This document shows positions 1-12,351 of a DNA stretch of 64,000 nucleotides, in pieces. The stretch comes from Neoscytalidium dimidiatum (taxonomy: Eukaryota > Ascomycota > Dothideomycetes > Botryosphaeriales > Botryosphaeriaceae): NCBI GenBank assembly GCA_037367355.1, contig CM074706.1, forward strand, positions 558,001-622,000, in the 5' to 3' direction. The notes under the pieces are model-generated. The model saw nothing but the letters and a program-made list of their open reading frames with translations. It made no database searches and had not been told where the DNA came from. The translations under genes were made by a program, and so were the position numbers. The first letter of the stretch is position 1, and each line of letters starts with the position of its first letter.

Positions 1-1541
1 GACGATCCTTACTATCGCCCGTGGGAAAGCACCGTTGCAGCCCTGCAGGCCCTGATCCTGACTCGCCGACTGCGCGGCGTTGTTGACGCCCTGCCCGTCC
101 TGTCAACTGACTACCTGCGAACTGAGCCCGAGTGGCGTCGCGCCTACTCGGCTCTGGCCTTCATCGCCCACGCCTACATCTGGGGTGGCGACACTCCCTC
201 CGACGTGAGTAGTCTGCGCCGCATTTTTATGCGCACGTTGAGATGTTGAGAAGATTCTTGGCAGAGCTGATTCATGTGTGACAACAGAGAGTACCTCCGT
301 CCATTTCGGTACCCTTCCTCTCAACATGCCGTCATCTGGAGCTGCCACCCGTCGCGACTTATGCAGGGCTTGTGCTGTGGAACTGGCGCCCGCTGGACCC
401 CTCGGCTCCTATCGACACCCTGGAGAACATCTACACGCTCAACACGGCCACCGGATCCCTCGACGAATCATGGTTCTACCTCGTCTCGGTAGCAATTGAG
501 GCCCGCGCCGCGCCGACCATTCCCTTAATGCTGAACGCCATCGAGGCTGCGCGGTATGGCGATAGCCACACCGTGACTGAATGCCTGCGCTCCTTCGCGG
601 AGCGGCTGGACGAGCTAGGCACGCTGCTGCAGCGCATGTACGAGAACTGCGATCCGCACGTCTTCTATCACCGCATCCGCCCTTACCTGGCCGGCTCCAA
701 GAACATGGCCGACGCAGGGCTGCCCAACGGCGTCATCTTCGACGACGGCACGGCCGCGCCGCAGCGCTACGTCCAGTACTCGGGCGGCAGCAACGCCCAA
801 TCCTCCATCATCCAGTTCTTCGACATCGTCCTCGGTGTCGAGCACCGGCCCACTGGTTCCTCTAAGCCACCACAGGAACCTTCTCCCTCATCTTCTTCAT
901 CACAGGACACCCAAGAAGCGTCCGCCCCTCCGCCGCCCTCCCACAACTTCATCCAGGAGATGCGCACCTACATGCCTGGCCCGCACCGCCGCTTCCTCGA
1001 GGCCGTCCAGGGCGTCGCAAACATCCGACCCTACGTCGAGCGCCGCCGCGCCGACCGCGCTCTGTGCACTGCCTTCGACGCCTGCCTGGCCATGCTGCGC
1101 GCCTTCCGCGACAAGCACATCCAGATGGTCAGCCGCTACATCATCGTCAAGAGCCGCGAGTCGCGCTCGCAGTCGCGCTCGCTCAGCCCGCAGCACCACT
1201 CTTCCTCCCGCATCAACCTGGCGTCCGCGAACAGGCGGCAGCAGGCGACGGTCGGGTCCGTCGGCATGGAGGGAAGCGGCGGCAAGAAGAAGGACCTCAG
1301 GGGCACCGGCGGCACCGCCCTCATCCCCTTCCTGAAGCAGGCCAGGGACGAGACGGGCGAGCCGGCCATCGACGCGTGGGCGCGGCGGCTGCTCAACAAC
1401 GGGCCGGCCGACGCTGGCGGCGGGAGGAACGGCGCCCGGTTGACGAAGATGGGCGAGCATGCGAGCGGGGAGATGGAGATCGTGGGCTTGGCCGGCGTGT
1501 GGAGCGTGGACGACAGCGAGGGCGGTATCTGCCATTGGTGA
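1..1541 (+). CDS. BNA2: Indoleamine 2,3-dioxygenase (5' end outside window)
   Basis: Heme enzyme that opens the indole ring of L-tryptophan to N-formylkynurenine, the first step of the kynurenine/NAD route. Exons seen are <1-204 and 288-1541, with an 83-nt GTGAGT...CAG intron at phase 0; at least 485 residues are present and the N-terminus lies before the window. Family landmarks are the LWNWRPLDP segment, SIIQFFDIVLGVEH, FIQEMRTYMPGPHRRFL, and near the C-terminus FRDKHIQMVSRYI. The His of that last motif matches the proximal heme ligand of mammalian IDO (H346 in human IDO1). The Ser-rich stretch around 880-930 sits in the variable insertion of fungal IDOs, and the tail after the heme His is a typical fungal extension. 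Several IDO paralogues occur in Pezizomycotina, so the exact paralogue is uncertain. Confidence 0.93.
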
Positions 1542-3633
1542 TCCCGTTCGACACGCTCCTGCTAATGGGGTGGGCGCTCCTTTGGTTCTTCGTGCTCTTT
1601 TTTTCCCCCCCCTTTCTTTCTGGCTGGTGGATACTGTGCATTGTGGTTCCGTGCCGCGGTGGTTGATGATTATTCCCCCCTCCACCAGAATGGTTTTTTG
1701 TAGTTGGCATATTACGGGTGGCTGAGACTTATTTTTCATGGCGTTTCTATTTTCCTCTTTATCTTACCTGATCACCTCCCTCGACGCGGCTTCTACCCGC
1801 CCTTTTATGCATAGATTCTGGGAGATTTATGAAGACCATGGGGATTGTATTACTGTCGGTCACGCTGCTCATCAATGATCATGTCGCTTGAGGTTCGAGC
1901 ACGCAACAAGCCCTCTCAATATTCATTCTGTCTTTGATGACATTTAGGATGTCATGTGGATACAACTGTCTACAGATGATAATCGGATCCGCATACTGGG
2001 ATACTCTGATCCCAACGACATGTATTGCACGTACAGTGAAAGCAACTTAAACGATGTTTATGACTTCATCATTATTCTCCCGCCCCCCTCACGTCGTACT
2101 CCCGCTTAGCACGACACATATTCTCCACGACACTTCCAGGGCTATACACTCAGCCACACCGCCGGCGCTTGTAATACACGACTCCCATCATCTGCCACAA
2201 AGCAAGGAGACCGACGCTCTATCTCTATATCCATTCATCCACCGAACAACCCATTGACAACTCCTTGCTGACCGACGGCCGTTACTTCGTTCTCACTGCA
2301 ACCACAGACAGCAATCTTTTTTTTATTTTGCTTTGAATGTGACAATCACATAGACCGCACGAGAGTAGGTCCACCCAAAAGGCGCGACAACCGCAGAGCC
2401 GAGAGAAAATAAAAGTAACGAAGATCAAATGAGACGCAACAAAATTCCAAATTCAATACTTTTTTTCTTTCAAAAAAAAAAAAAAAAAAGGCTCTCACAT
2501 CTCAATTCGCATATGGATGGGAATATATAAACTTTCTCGCTTCTCCCACTTCGTCAAAAAACTTCCATTTCCTACTCGTTTGCTTCTTAGCCAACGATAT
2601 GAAGTAGTCATTTATACTTTGATTGATCAAAGGGACAGAGGTAGGCCACTATCCCACCCCATTCCCTCAGTCTCTCTCTCTCTCTCTCTCTCTCCTTTTT
2701 GGCGCGCGCATGTGCATACCCTCCCCAATAACGAGGGTTGTGTATAGAAAGTCGAAAAACAAATGGAAAAAAACAATGTAGAGCAAGGGAAGGAGAAGGA
2801 AGCCTGGAAGCTCATTTCCCTCCTCGCCCTCCAAGTCAGGAAGACTGTCTCCGTCCTGAGTACGACTTTACAAGTTCGCTCTTATAAAATAAAAGCCGCC
2901 ATCTGTTCCCGTAAAAGAGAAAGAACAAGGTAACAAAGAAGTTTGAACGAACTCCGGGTATTAAAAAACATGAGAAGTGGTGTGTGAGTGAAAAAAAAAA
3001 TGAAAAACAAACAGCAACAGCAGTCGTGGTGATGTGGTGATGGGGTACTCGCTCTTCAGACTCTCGCTCGCCGCGAAACAAGAAAAGAGAAAATCCGAAG
3101 TGGCAAAACAAGACACTTCCCATCCTTCCCTTCAACTTGCTGGTGATGATGAGAAAGCAAGTGACAAGCACGACCAGCTTTCTTGGAGAAATGTAAAAGG
3201 AGAAGTTTAAAAGAGGAAAATAAAGTGTCAATCGAGGGTATGTGATTGACTACCCATTATCTCCCTTTTTTTTTTGTCCTTTTGATCTTTTCCCCTTGAA
3301 GACTTCCCGTCCCTTTCCATGCCGATTGAAGAAAAAGAGGAAAACGTAAGGGTACTCGCCACAGGGAAAAATCAAAACATCACACGCTCATAATCTATGG
3401 GGAAAGGCTCAAAGTATCCACCAACGCGCAATACAGGCGCAAATGGGATCCTTCAGTTCCCCGCAGCATCCGTCTATCCATAAACTAATCCAAGTGCGTC
3501 AAAAACCCTCCTTGCGCTTGCGCTCGAAGAACTGTAGCTCTCCTCTGGCAAATCGAATGTTTGCAGGAGTGCGGCAGCGCTGTTGGTGATGGCCACGACG
3601 CGCAACCGACGTCAGTTCCGGCATGGACTGTGA
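1542..3633. other. Convergent intergenic region IDO / Pom1-like kinase
   Basis: About 2.1 kb between two converging genes. It holds a (TC)n microsatellite at 2671-2694, an 18-nt A run at 2472-2489 and further T or A runs near 1600, 2320, 2985 and 3265. ORFs here are short and compositionally poor (poly-F/S). I see no gene; part is likely 3' UTR of both neighbours. Confidence 0.6.
2671..2694. repeat. (TC)n microsatellite
   Basis: Twelve uninterrupted TC units in the downstream flank of the kinase gene. Confidence 0.95.
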
Positions 3634-6600
3634 TCAGCGAGAACGCTGGCGTAAGGTTAGCATTATCATAGAATGATGTTCGAGGTATGGACTGGAACTC
3701 ACCAAGCTCGCCACTGCCGCTGCCGATGCAAGGTCTGGCTTCCCGCTGACGCTCCTTTGTGCAACGCGAGGCAGAGCACTGTTTTGGCCTTGCGTACCAG
3801 GGGCGTTACTGTTGTTGTTATTACCAGCACCCGTGGAGTTCTGCCCGTTTGATCCTCGCTTCATGCCAAGATTGCTTCCCATCCCGTTGACAGTCGAGTG
3901 ACGGCGCGCGGGCCCGGTCTTTGCTGGCGAATTGCTGCCAGGAACTCGGGCAGGGCCATTTGACGACTGAGCGTTACCGTTCTTGAAGCTTGTGGCTGGA
4001 GGTTCTGGCAATGGCCTCGTGCGCTGCGGAGTCTGATGCGCAACGGTGTTGTAGCGTTTGATCGGCGAGGCCGCCGCCTGAGCAGCAGCGTTCGCAGGTC
4101 GAGGTCCTCCGCGGGGACGCTTAACACCGGTGATGAATTCGTGCTGCATGGCTTCCTCAGGCTTAAGACGGCGATCGGGATCCCACCGAAGGCAGCGCGC
4201 GATGAAGTCGAGGAATGCATCATCGTTGCACTTGAGGGCCTGCTCAAGCGTCTTGGAACTTGGACGACGTCTGCGGCCCTTAGAGGAAACTGTGACGCGG
4301 GGTTTGCCGAGGGAATCGAAAAAGAGCTTCTTGCGGCTACTCTTCTCGATCAGGTGCTTCTCAGGCGGTCCGAAAATCTCCATGATGCAAGCAAGTTGCT
4401 CTTGCTCATTTTCACCAGGGAAGATGGGAGAGCCCGTGAGCAACTCCGCAAGAATACAACCGAAACTCCACATGTCAATAGGAAGACCGTAATTCATGCC
4501 CAGGATGACTTCAGGTGACCGGTAGAAACGTGACTGAATGTACGTGTAGACCTTCTCGTGTTCAAAACAGCTGGAACCGAAATCGATAACCTTGATCTCG
4601 GAGTGTAGCGGATGCGCAAGAAGGATATTCTCTGGCTTTAGATCGCAGTGGATGACACGCTTGCTCTTGAGCAGAACGAGCGAGCTCAGAATCTGTCTTG
4701 CAAAACGGCGGATCAGCCTGAGGGAAAAGCCTTTGAATTCGTGGGCCTTGATGAACTCGTATAAGTTCATGCCGAGGAGTTCCGTCGAAATGCAAAGATG
4801 GCCGCGGAAGTAGAAGTGCTGGGTGAAGTTGATCATGCTGTGCTTGTTGTCCGGATCCTGATAAAGTTAGCTCGATCAATACTTCAAGGTAGACCTGACT
4901 CACCCATTCACGCAACTTCTGCAGAATGTTAACCTCAACAAGAGCCTGCTGGTGGAACCGCTTCTTGTTCCTGATGATCTTGATGGCCACCAGTTTGCCG
5001 GTCTTGTGGTCGACACAGCGCACCACCTGACCGAAGCTACCCTTTCCAAGAACATCCACAACCTCATATCGGTAAGCCAAATGGTCACCGAGGACAATCT
5101 GATAATCTCCTCGGTCGTCATCATATCCAAAGTTCGCCGTCGAAGCATGCAAATCGCCCACACGCTTCTTCGCACTCTTCGTACCGCAGAAGTAGACGTC
5201 CTTGTAGTCGATAATCTCGCCACGCTCGAAGATGTTCAACGGGACCATTTGGAGAGCATGTGCTGGCGAAACCCTTTCCTGCGGCTTAGCCCTCTTTCGC
5301 AGCTCATCGACATCCCTAGCTGCCTGCTCGAAGTCCTTGCGTCTCGCGTTGAGTCTCCGCATTTCCTCGTCCGCTGCAAGATCTTCCTTATCCAAGTTGG
5401 TATCCAGAGCACGTGCCTTGAGAGCGTTGATGGAGCTCTTGGTGCCGAGCATCTTGTGCATCATGGAGCTAGATGCAGATCTGGTCGTAGGACCGGTGTA
5501 AGGAGGCGGCTGGCCGCCGCCTTTGCCGGAAAGCGATGCTTTGCGCTCGCCATTCGTCGAGTTCTGCGTCTCAGAGTCGCTAGCAAACAGCGAGCCAGAC
5601 GGTTTCCTACGAGCAGTTCGCGGGGTGGTTGATGTCTTGGTAGATGGGCTCGGTGTTGATTGGTTGACAGGACCGTTCCACGTTGCAGATGCTGGGAGCT
5701 TGGGTGGCGGCATATCATTGTGCTTCGGTGGCTGAGGAGGCTGATCGTTGTTAGGCTGGTAAGCAATATTCCCTTGGGAGGCCTGGGTCCTGTGTTGGCC
5801 CTTGGAGGAGCTTCTCTTCCAGCTCAAGCTCAGCTTCCGCCGGATGGAGGATCCGGAGGAAGGCGTCTCTGGCTCCGTGGACGTTACCGACGATGCATCG
5901 TTCTTCTGGGCATTTTGCGTTGTTTGGGCTCTGGGGCCGTTCAGCCTGGAGCTCTGCGGCTCCGTCTCAATGCTGCCAAATTCATATTCGTTCTGAACCT
6001 TTGAGCTCAATGCACCAAAGTCACCTTCATTCTTGGGTAAGGAGTTAGAAGAGAATGGGGTTGTGTTGCTGTTGCGCTTGCTCTGGCTGGGCTCCGGGAT
6101 TGGCATGGGCTCAGCTGGGGGCGGAGGGAAGGAGGGAGTCTCGAGCGTGGACCTGAGGTGGTAGTGTGAAGTGTTGCTGCGCATCTCTGGCATCTCTTCA
6201 TCGTGGAAACCAAAAGTCGCCTTTGATGCGGTCAATGGGGTGCTCGGTGTCTTTGTGTAATTCCTCTTCGGGGGTGGCGTCGTAGGTCCGCGATCATCAA
6301 CTTCAGCCGACGGTTGCGGCAGCGATGCGATCTTCGCCGCGGTTGGAGTGCTGAGAGGCAGCAGATTCAAAGGCGGGAGTCTGAGCGGTGCCAAGCCTTT
6401 ATTTCCACGGTTGTTGGCCGCCTGGTGAGCCCCTTTGTCGGCCTCAGAATCCGCCCCGACAGTGAGACCTCTCCTATGCCTACCAGTGCTCTTAGCCTTC
6501 TTGTTGCCACTCTGCGTCGTCTCCGCCACTGTCTTCGTTTCAGCTGCCATCTTCTTCTTGTTGCTGTTGTCACTGTCGGTATTTTCGACTACGGAAGCGC

Positions 6601-8026
6601 TCCAGTTTCCTTCATCCGCCGCTGGTGTCGCAGGAGTAGCAGGAGTCTGTCTATTAGGGTAAAGGGGCTGGTCTATCTCCGTCCGGGGAGACTCGAACGC
6701 CTTAGGTATGGCCGGAACCGGCGGGACTTCCTCAGTGTTTTCAGGTCCTGCTGAGCTATGCACGTTTCTCGGCTTGGGCGTTGGGAGACGTGACGTTGAG
6801 AGGATTTGGCTGGAGCGAGTCGGGATTTGGCTGGCACCGCGGAGAGAACTGAAGCTTGAGCTGTTCGACAGGGCCGGTGCAGGGATTGACTTGCCGCCGT
6901 TGTTTTCGGGAGTAGCACGCGCAGAAGACGGGGTGACACTCTTTCTGAAAGCAAGCGCAGGACTGTACGACGTGGGCAGAGGATCTTGCAGCGTGTCGGG
7001 TTGGGGCGTCGGCGGGTTCCTTGGCGAGGCGGAGGCATTTGGTCCCATTGACATGCGCTTCAGCCTCCTCGCATCCGTCGGGCTGATTGTGCGCGCGCCT
7101 AGACCACCGGCGTGGTGGAGCGACTGCCTCTTGTTGGCAGCCGAGGGTGCGCCACCCTTTGGGGCATTGCCTTTCGTCGGGGAACGAGCATTGCCGGCGG
7201 CACGACCTAGATCGGGCGACAGCGACGCATAGCTTTGGCTGGATGGCTGCAGGAGGGATTTCGTCTTGCTGCTTCGCGTTGCTGTGGAGAGCCGTGGTAC
7301 GTCAGAATTGTAGCTCGGTACCGTTCGGTTATTCTTGCTTATCGAACGACTGTGGCCCAAATTTCCCTGCGACACCTCCCTACGCTGGGTGAAGTGGTGT
7401 TGATTGTCCATACCGGCAGCCGAAAGGAGACCAGGGCCGACCGACTTGCGGGGGCCGCGCACTGTGGTACTGGCAGATGAGAAGGCCGAATTATCAGAGA
7501 CTGGAGCGGGAGCCGAGAACTGACTCTGCCGGCGGGTGCGGACAGACAACTGCGGGCCGGACTGGGCTGCGCTCGCATCGCTGAGGTCGCTACGGCTGGG
7601 TTGGCGGCGCTGGGACAGGCTGGGGCGGCGGGGGAAGGAGGAGGTGCTGGGAGCCCTGCTGGTGGGCTTGCGCTCCGGCGGGGCGGTCGCCACGCTATTC
7701 ATGGTGTCGTTGTCACTCTCTTCGTGCGAAAACATGCCGCGGCCGCCTCCAGGGACGGGGAAATCGCTCAGCTCGGGGCCGGAGAGGCTCTCGTGGAAGT
7801 CGTCGAAATTGACGCTGGGCAAGAAGTCGTAGGAGGAGGTGTCGACGGCCCGGCTTGGCAGCTTCCCGAAGCTGAAGCGCGGGTTGGACCCGGTGGTGGA
7901 AGGAGCGATAAAGGGTTCGCTCGTGGACGTCGGCAGTCGGGAGGCATTGTTCGTTGAAGTGGAACCGCTGACGATCCTGCTGAACTGTAAGCTCGAGCCC
8001 ACGGGTGCGCATTCCGGGTAATTCAT
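3634..8026 (-). CDS. pom1: DYRK-family protein kinase, Pom1 class
   Basis: Dual-specificity kinase of the DYRK2/Pom1 class; in S. pombe Pom1 forms cell-end gradients that time mitosis and place the septum. Exons on the minus strand are 8026-4904, 4857-3703 and 3645-3634 (introns of 46 and 57 nt; the second has a TGCTAAC branch site and length divisible by 3, so retention keeps the frame). Product 1429 aa. Residues 1-930 are low-complexity, Ser/Pro/Thr-rich and probably disordered. The DYRK homology box (FGYDDDRGDYQ) lies just before the kinase domain (about 985-1285). That domain shows GKGSFGQVV, the Lys in AIKIIR, HCDLKPEN (HCD is normal for DYRK), DFG and the activation loop YTYIQSRFYRSPEV with its YxY autophosphorylation site. 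The class assignment rests on DYRK2-like segments, not Yak1. The true start may be farther upstream (see 8042-8388). Confidence 0.9.
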
Positions 8027-8041
8027 GATACGTGCCTCCTC

Positions 8042-8388
8042 CCCGTATCCATGGCGCGAGGCCCCAGAGGTGCTTTATGTTCCCTCACAGTCGAGCGGCG
8101 GCGGCCAGCAAAGCTCGGCTTGGGGTCCGCGCTCGCTTTTGCCGTCGACATGTTTTGCAACGGGTTGTCGTTTTCGCCGGGCGCCCGTTGGAATTTCCTG
8201 GGGGCGTTCTGGTCCGCTGCCGCGTTTGTTGTGTCAGCGTCTGCCGAAGCCGAACGGCGGGCGGCCTGCAGGTACCCGGGCGCGGGTGCTGCCTTACCTC
8301 CAGCGTTGTGCGAGTCGTCGGCGGCTCGATGGACTTGGGGTTGCGAGTCGTCCTTCGAGAGATGGGCCTGCGAGCTGCGCGTTGCCAT
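8042..8388 (-). other. Possible upstream coding exon of the Pom1-like kinase
   Basis: An open frame from ATG 8388 runs 121 codons and reads like disordered protein (for example KFQRAPGENDNPLQNMSTAK, then RRRSTVREHKAPL), but it is out of frame with the kinase ATG at 8026. Removing 50 nt from the GTGAGG at 8091 to a GGGAG acceptor near 8042 would join it in frame, but no clear branch site is visible. Alternatives are a single-base sequence error in the G-rich stretch near 8050, or an overlapping upstream ORF in the leader. Confidence 0.4.
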
Positions 8389-9531
8389 GGTACCGCTAAA
8401 GGGGCAGCAGGCCGGCGGTGCGTCCGGGGCGGCTCGAGGACGGTGTGCGGACCCAATGCCAGCACGCCGCCGTGGATCCGCGTTGGTGTGTTGTATACAA
8501 GTGTGGGCCGGGCCTTCTCCAAGCTCCGAAGCGTGGAGTGATCGCTATGGGCACGTCGTCGGCTCTTCCATGCTCGGAGCGGGCAGCGCAGAGAGGCGGT
8601 GCGGCGCAGCGGCAGCGCGGAGAGCCAAGGGGCGAGATCTTGCGCGCGGGCGTAGGGCTGGTCAAGGGCGGCTGCGTGCGGTGCGACGGGCTTTGCGGAC
8701 AGTGGGGTCTCTGGCGCTGGGAGCCCGAGATGGTGGTGGGAACTCTGGACTTTGGGCAGAGCAAAAGCAGGTCTGTTTGGGGCTGTACTTACCAGCACCC
8801 TTGCTCTCGCCAAGCTTGGCCTCGACGCCGTTCGCAGGGCAGCGGGCGCAGGCGGCAGGGCTCCAACAACAACCTCCAGCCACTGGCTCAGGGCAGCGGC
8901 ATCCCTTCCACCGCCGCGAAACCGTCCGACAGACACGCGCAGACTGGGCCAGGCCTCTCTTGTGCGAGCTGCCGAATCAGCCGGGAGCTGAAGCAAACAA
9001 AGCGGCTGCACGTGGGAGTCGAGGCCGCCGTCCAGGCCCAAATGCGACGATCCACTCTGTATATTTACATGTACATACATATATACACACATAAACCTCG
9101 CCGCGCGCACACGTGCGTTTTAACTCACTCGCCCCGCGGGCGGCGTTCCTGCGATTGCTTGACGGACGTCGCCAGCGCGCGTTGGCGGGCGACGTGACAC
9201 TGCGCCCGTTTGCTGCCCGCTGACAGCCGTCTACGTCCGCTTGCGTGGGCCTGCCTTGCTTTGGGCGCCGGTCGCTGTGCAGAGCCGCCTTGTGTCGCGC
9301 GAGCCCCGGCCACTTGGCCAGCCTGAGCCCACAGCCCGCTGCCCGCCTACCGACCGCTGTCGTCACATGCAGCCCGCGGTACAGCCCGCGCCCAGGTGTG
9401 CTACCGGGCCAGCACTTCACGTCGTACTTCATCCGCAACGCTCCCCAATCCAGTTGCCTGCACGTCTTTCAGATACCGCGCGACGCGCCGCCGCACCACG
9501 GTCCCGCGGTCGCTGGCCCCGTCCCTGAGCC
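8389..9531. promoter_or_regulatory. Divergent promoter region, Pom1-like kinase / peroxin
   Basis: Shared 1.1-kb GC-rich interval between two divergent genes. It includes an AT-rich dinucleotide tract at about 9058-9095 (TATATTTACATGTACATACA and onward) and a GC-rich leader before the ATG at 9532. Long ORFs here on both strands are by-products of high GC (Arg/Ala/Pro-rich). Confidence 0.5.
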
Positions 9532-11649
9532 ATGGACATGAACATCCACTACGACCCTCTGGTGAACCGCGACGACCCCGTCCCCGTCGTCGCTATCTCT
9601 GCACCTCGGGATGATCCCTCGCCTGTCGAGCAGGAGCGCCCCAAAGGCAAGCGTGCATCCATCAGACACTCGCTCTCAACTGAGAAGCTGAAGGAGAAGC
9701 TTGACGGCTTCAAAGCCCACGGTGCCCACAGCCATGGCCACCAGCGCAGTGCCAGCACAAGCGCCAGCGAATCGCCCAGCAAGATTCAGGATCGTTTAAT
9801 GAACATGTAAGTGCGCGTGAACACTATTTCGCCCCTCATGCCTGCACTAGGGCATTTACCGCGCCATAAAACGGACTTTTATGCTTCAATAAAGGAGCTT
9901 GGACTTGTCTCCTTTCATGTCAGGCGGTTGCCGTTCATCCAAAATTACCATTGCCGTTCCTGCAAAGATGCGCGCAAGGATCCACCTCCACCCCGGCGCC
10001 ACAACGTTCGAGAACACCACCCGCTGCGATTGCGTGGTAGTTTAGAGGATCGCGTCGATGCATGTCGAGAGAATGTCGCATGCATTGAATCTGGAAGAAC
10101 TCTCCAGCCTCCCACGTCTTACCTCTCAGTCCACTGCAGCAGGGCGTTAAAAAAGACCCACCAAATGCTTATCTTGATCATGAGAAAAAACGAGTTATTC
10201 CCAAAACGGCAGCCATACTGATTTGGCGCAGGTTGCTACAACAGATGATCCCCGCTGAAGATGTCGACGATGCAGGGCGACCGAAAGACAGGCGGTCAAG
10301 GAAATATGTCGAACGCCCAGGCTTCAGCATACCGACCATGTCGTACAACTTCCGCCGCTTTAACGCCAGGTGCGTTTTAAGATCTCCCCAGCGCACCTGT
10401 GTGATCAATTTAACCGTGTTCTAGAATCGGTGTTGCCTTTGTCTTCGAAAATCGTCTCATCCGCCTATTCTCGTGGAAAGACCCGACGCACACCTTATCC
10501 TTCCTGGTCATCTACTCTTTCGTTTGCCTCGATCCAAATCTGCTTGCAGTACTACCTCTAGCGGGATGTCTCTTCTTCGTCATGGTGCCGGCGTTTCTTG
10601 CCCGGCATCCTCCGCCACCATCACACTTACCCACTGACGTCCATCCGCTCGCTGGGCCGCCCATGGCGCCACCGCAAAACATCAAGCCCGCTCCGGAGTT
10701 AAGCAAAGACTTCTGGCGAAACATGAGGGACCTGCAAAACAGCATGGAGGACTTCAGCCGCGTGCACGATGCTGCGATCAACTTCATCACTCCACCAACC
10801 AACTTCTCCAACGAAGCCCTTTCCTCTGCCCTCTACCTCATCCTCTTCCTCACCTCCATAGTCCTCTTCATAGCCGCTCAAATCCTCCCCTGGCGCGCCG
10901 TCTTCCTCGTCACCGGCTGGGTCCTCGTCGGCGCCTGCCACCCCAAAGCGCAATCCTTCCTAGAAGACACTCACGCGGACGAGTTCATTGAAGAGCAAAG
11001 CACCCACGCCGCCTCCTGGCTCCACGCCTTCGCCGACAGCGACATCGACCTCTCGCACGCGCCGGAGCGCCGCGAAGTCGAGGTCTTCGAGCTGCAACGG
11101 CGCTCCTCTGACGCGCCGGACGCCGAGTACGAGCCCTTCCTTTTCACTACCGAACCCTACACGCCGCTCGCCCCGGCACGCATCGCGGGCGACCGGCCGC
11201 GGGGGTCGCGCTTCTTCGAGGACGTCGAGCCGCCCAAGGGGTGGCGGTGGGCGGACAAGAAGTGGACGCTGGACCTGCTGTCGCGCGAGTGGGTCGAGGA
11301 CCGGTGCATCACGGGCGTCGAGGTCGAGATCGAGGGCGAGCGCTGGGTTAGCGACATCGACTACGAGGACGCCGACTTCGCCTCCCTCGCACTCGCCTCC
11401 AACGAGGACATCACCAAGACAGGCGTCGCGGCCGCCGGGCTCGCCCTCGTCGGCGGCGGGTTGGCGTCGCAGTCGACGCCGAATTTGCACACCCCCAGCG
11501 CTACGAGGCCGAAGCGGTCCGTCAGGAGCTGGGAGGAGGGTGATGGCAGCAGGAAGAAGGGACAGTGGCGCCGGAGGAGGTGGGTGCGCTTGGTCGAGAG
11601 GAGGCCGCTCCCGCCACCGGAGGATGTGTATTTGAGCGCACAGAGTTGA
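9532..11649 (+). CDS. Pex24/Pex28-32-type integral peroxisomal membrane peroxin (dysferlin domain)
   Basis: Peroxisome/ER-contact membrane protein of the Pex24p family, which in yeasts controls peroxisome size, number and ER tethering. Exons are 9532-9806, 10232-10369 and 10425-11649, giving 545 aa; introns are 425 nt (GTAAGT; unusually long here) and 55 nt. Residues 1-90 are polar, with a Ser-rich linker. RPGFSIPTMSYNFRRFNAR leads into the membrane part. Hydrophobic segments lie at FLVIYSFVCLDPNLLAVLP/LAGCLFFVMVPAFL and at SSALYLILFLTSIVLFIAAQ with FLVTGWVLVG. The C-terminal half carries paired dysferlin-like elements: FEDVEPPKGWRWADKKWTLD followed by SREWVEDRCITGVEVE and ERWVSDIDY. The tail is Arg-rich. 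Which yeast peroxin is the orthologue cannot be decided from the sequence alone. Confidence 0.85.
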
Positions 11650-12351
11650 GTGACTAAACCCATCACTACAGACGTGGGGGGTCCGAGTGTTGTAGGGCTG
11701 TACATAGTCGACCTATCTTTCTTTTAGAAACCCGGACATTTGAACGCGTAAGCTCTTATCTCGTGACCTTCCTTTTCGAAGCGAAGGAATGTTGATTGTA
11801 GTGGCGATGAGTGTGCATGGTGATTATGATCTACGGGGAGGGGGGAACGCTCGTATGTGCTGCGGGCGGGGTGCAGCGGCCAGAGGTTGGCGCGGAGGAA
11901 TCTCTTAGCTGCTGAACGCCTGAGTCTAGGGTGGGTAGGCTGTGCAGGTACCGTGCGAGTATGATCTAGATCTGGATTTAGACCTTGTTGTCGTGATTCT
12001 ACAGACCTCCGTGGTCGACCCGAGCAGAATTGGAAAGACAAGAAGTCATATCCGTACTCGTGTGTTGCCACCTCGTCATCTTCTGTGGAGCGCTCGTAAC
12101 TTCCAGGAGACCAATCATGCTGCGCCACTAATGCCATTCGTGATGGCTAGATTTGAATGAACCTGCAACCATCAGAAGTCTGGGAACAAGTCGGTCACGT
12201 GCAGTGTTTCCGCTGAAGGCATCTTCGTTGAGTGACTTTTCAGCGACTGGATTAGGGTCTTTGTCTACTTGAACCCTTGTTTGAGATTGTTCGGCCTCTA
12301 CTAGCCAGGTCGGCTGGTGCATTACAACAAAATTTGTCCTCCCAGACGTGC

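Noticed and set aside
8051..9110. ORFs of about 340 codons on both strands before the peroxin gene
   Set aside because: Arg/Ala/Ser/Pro-rich, fully overlapping each other in GC-rich promoter DNA, no motifs.
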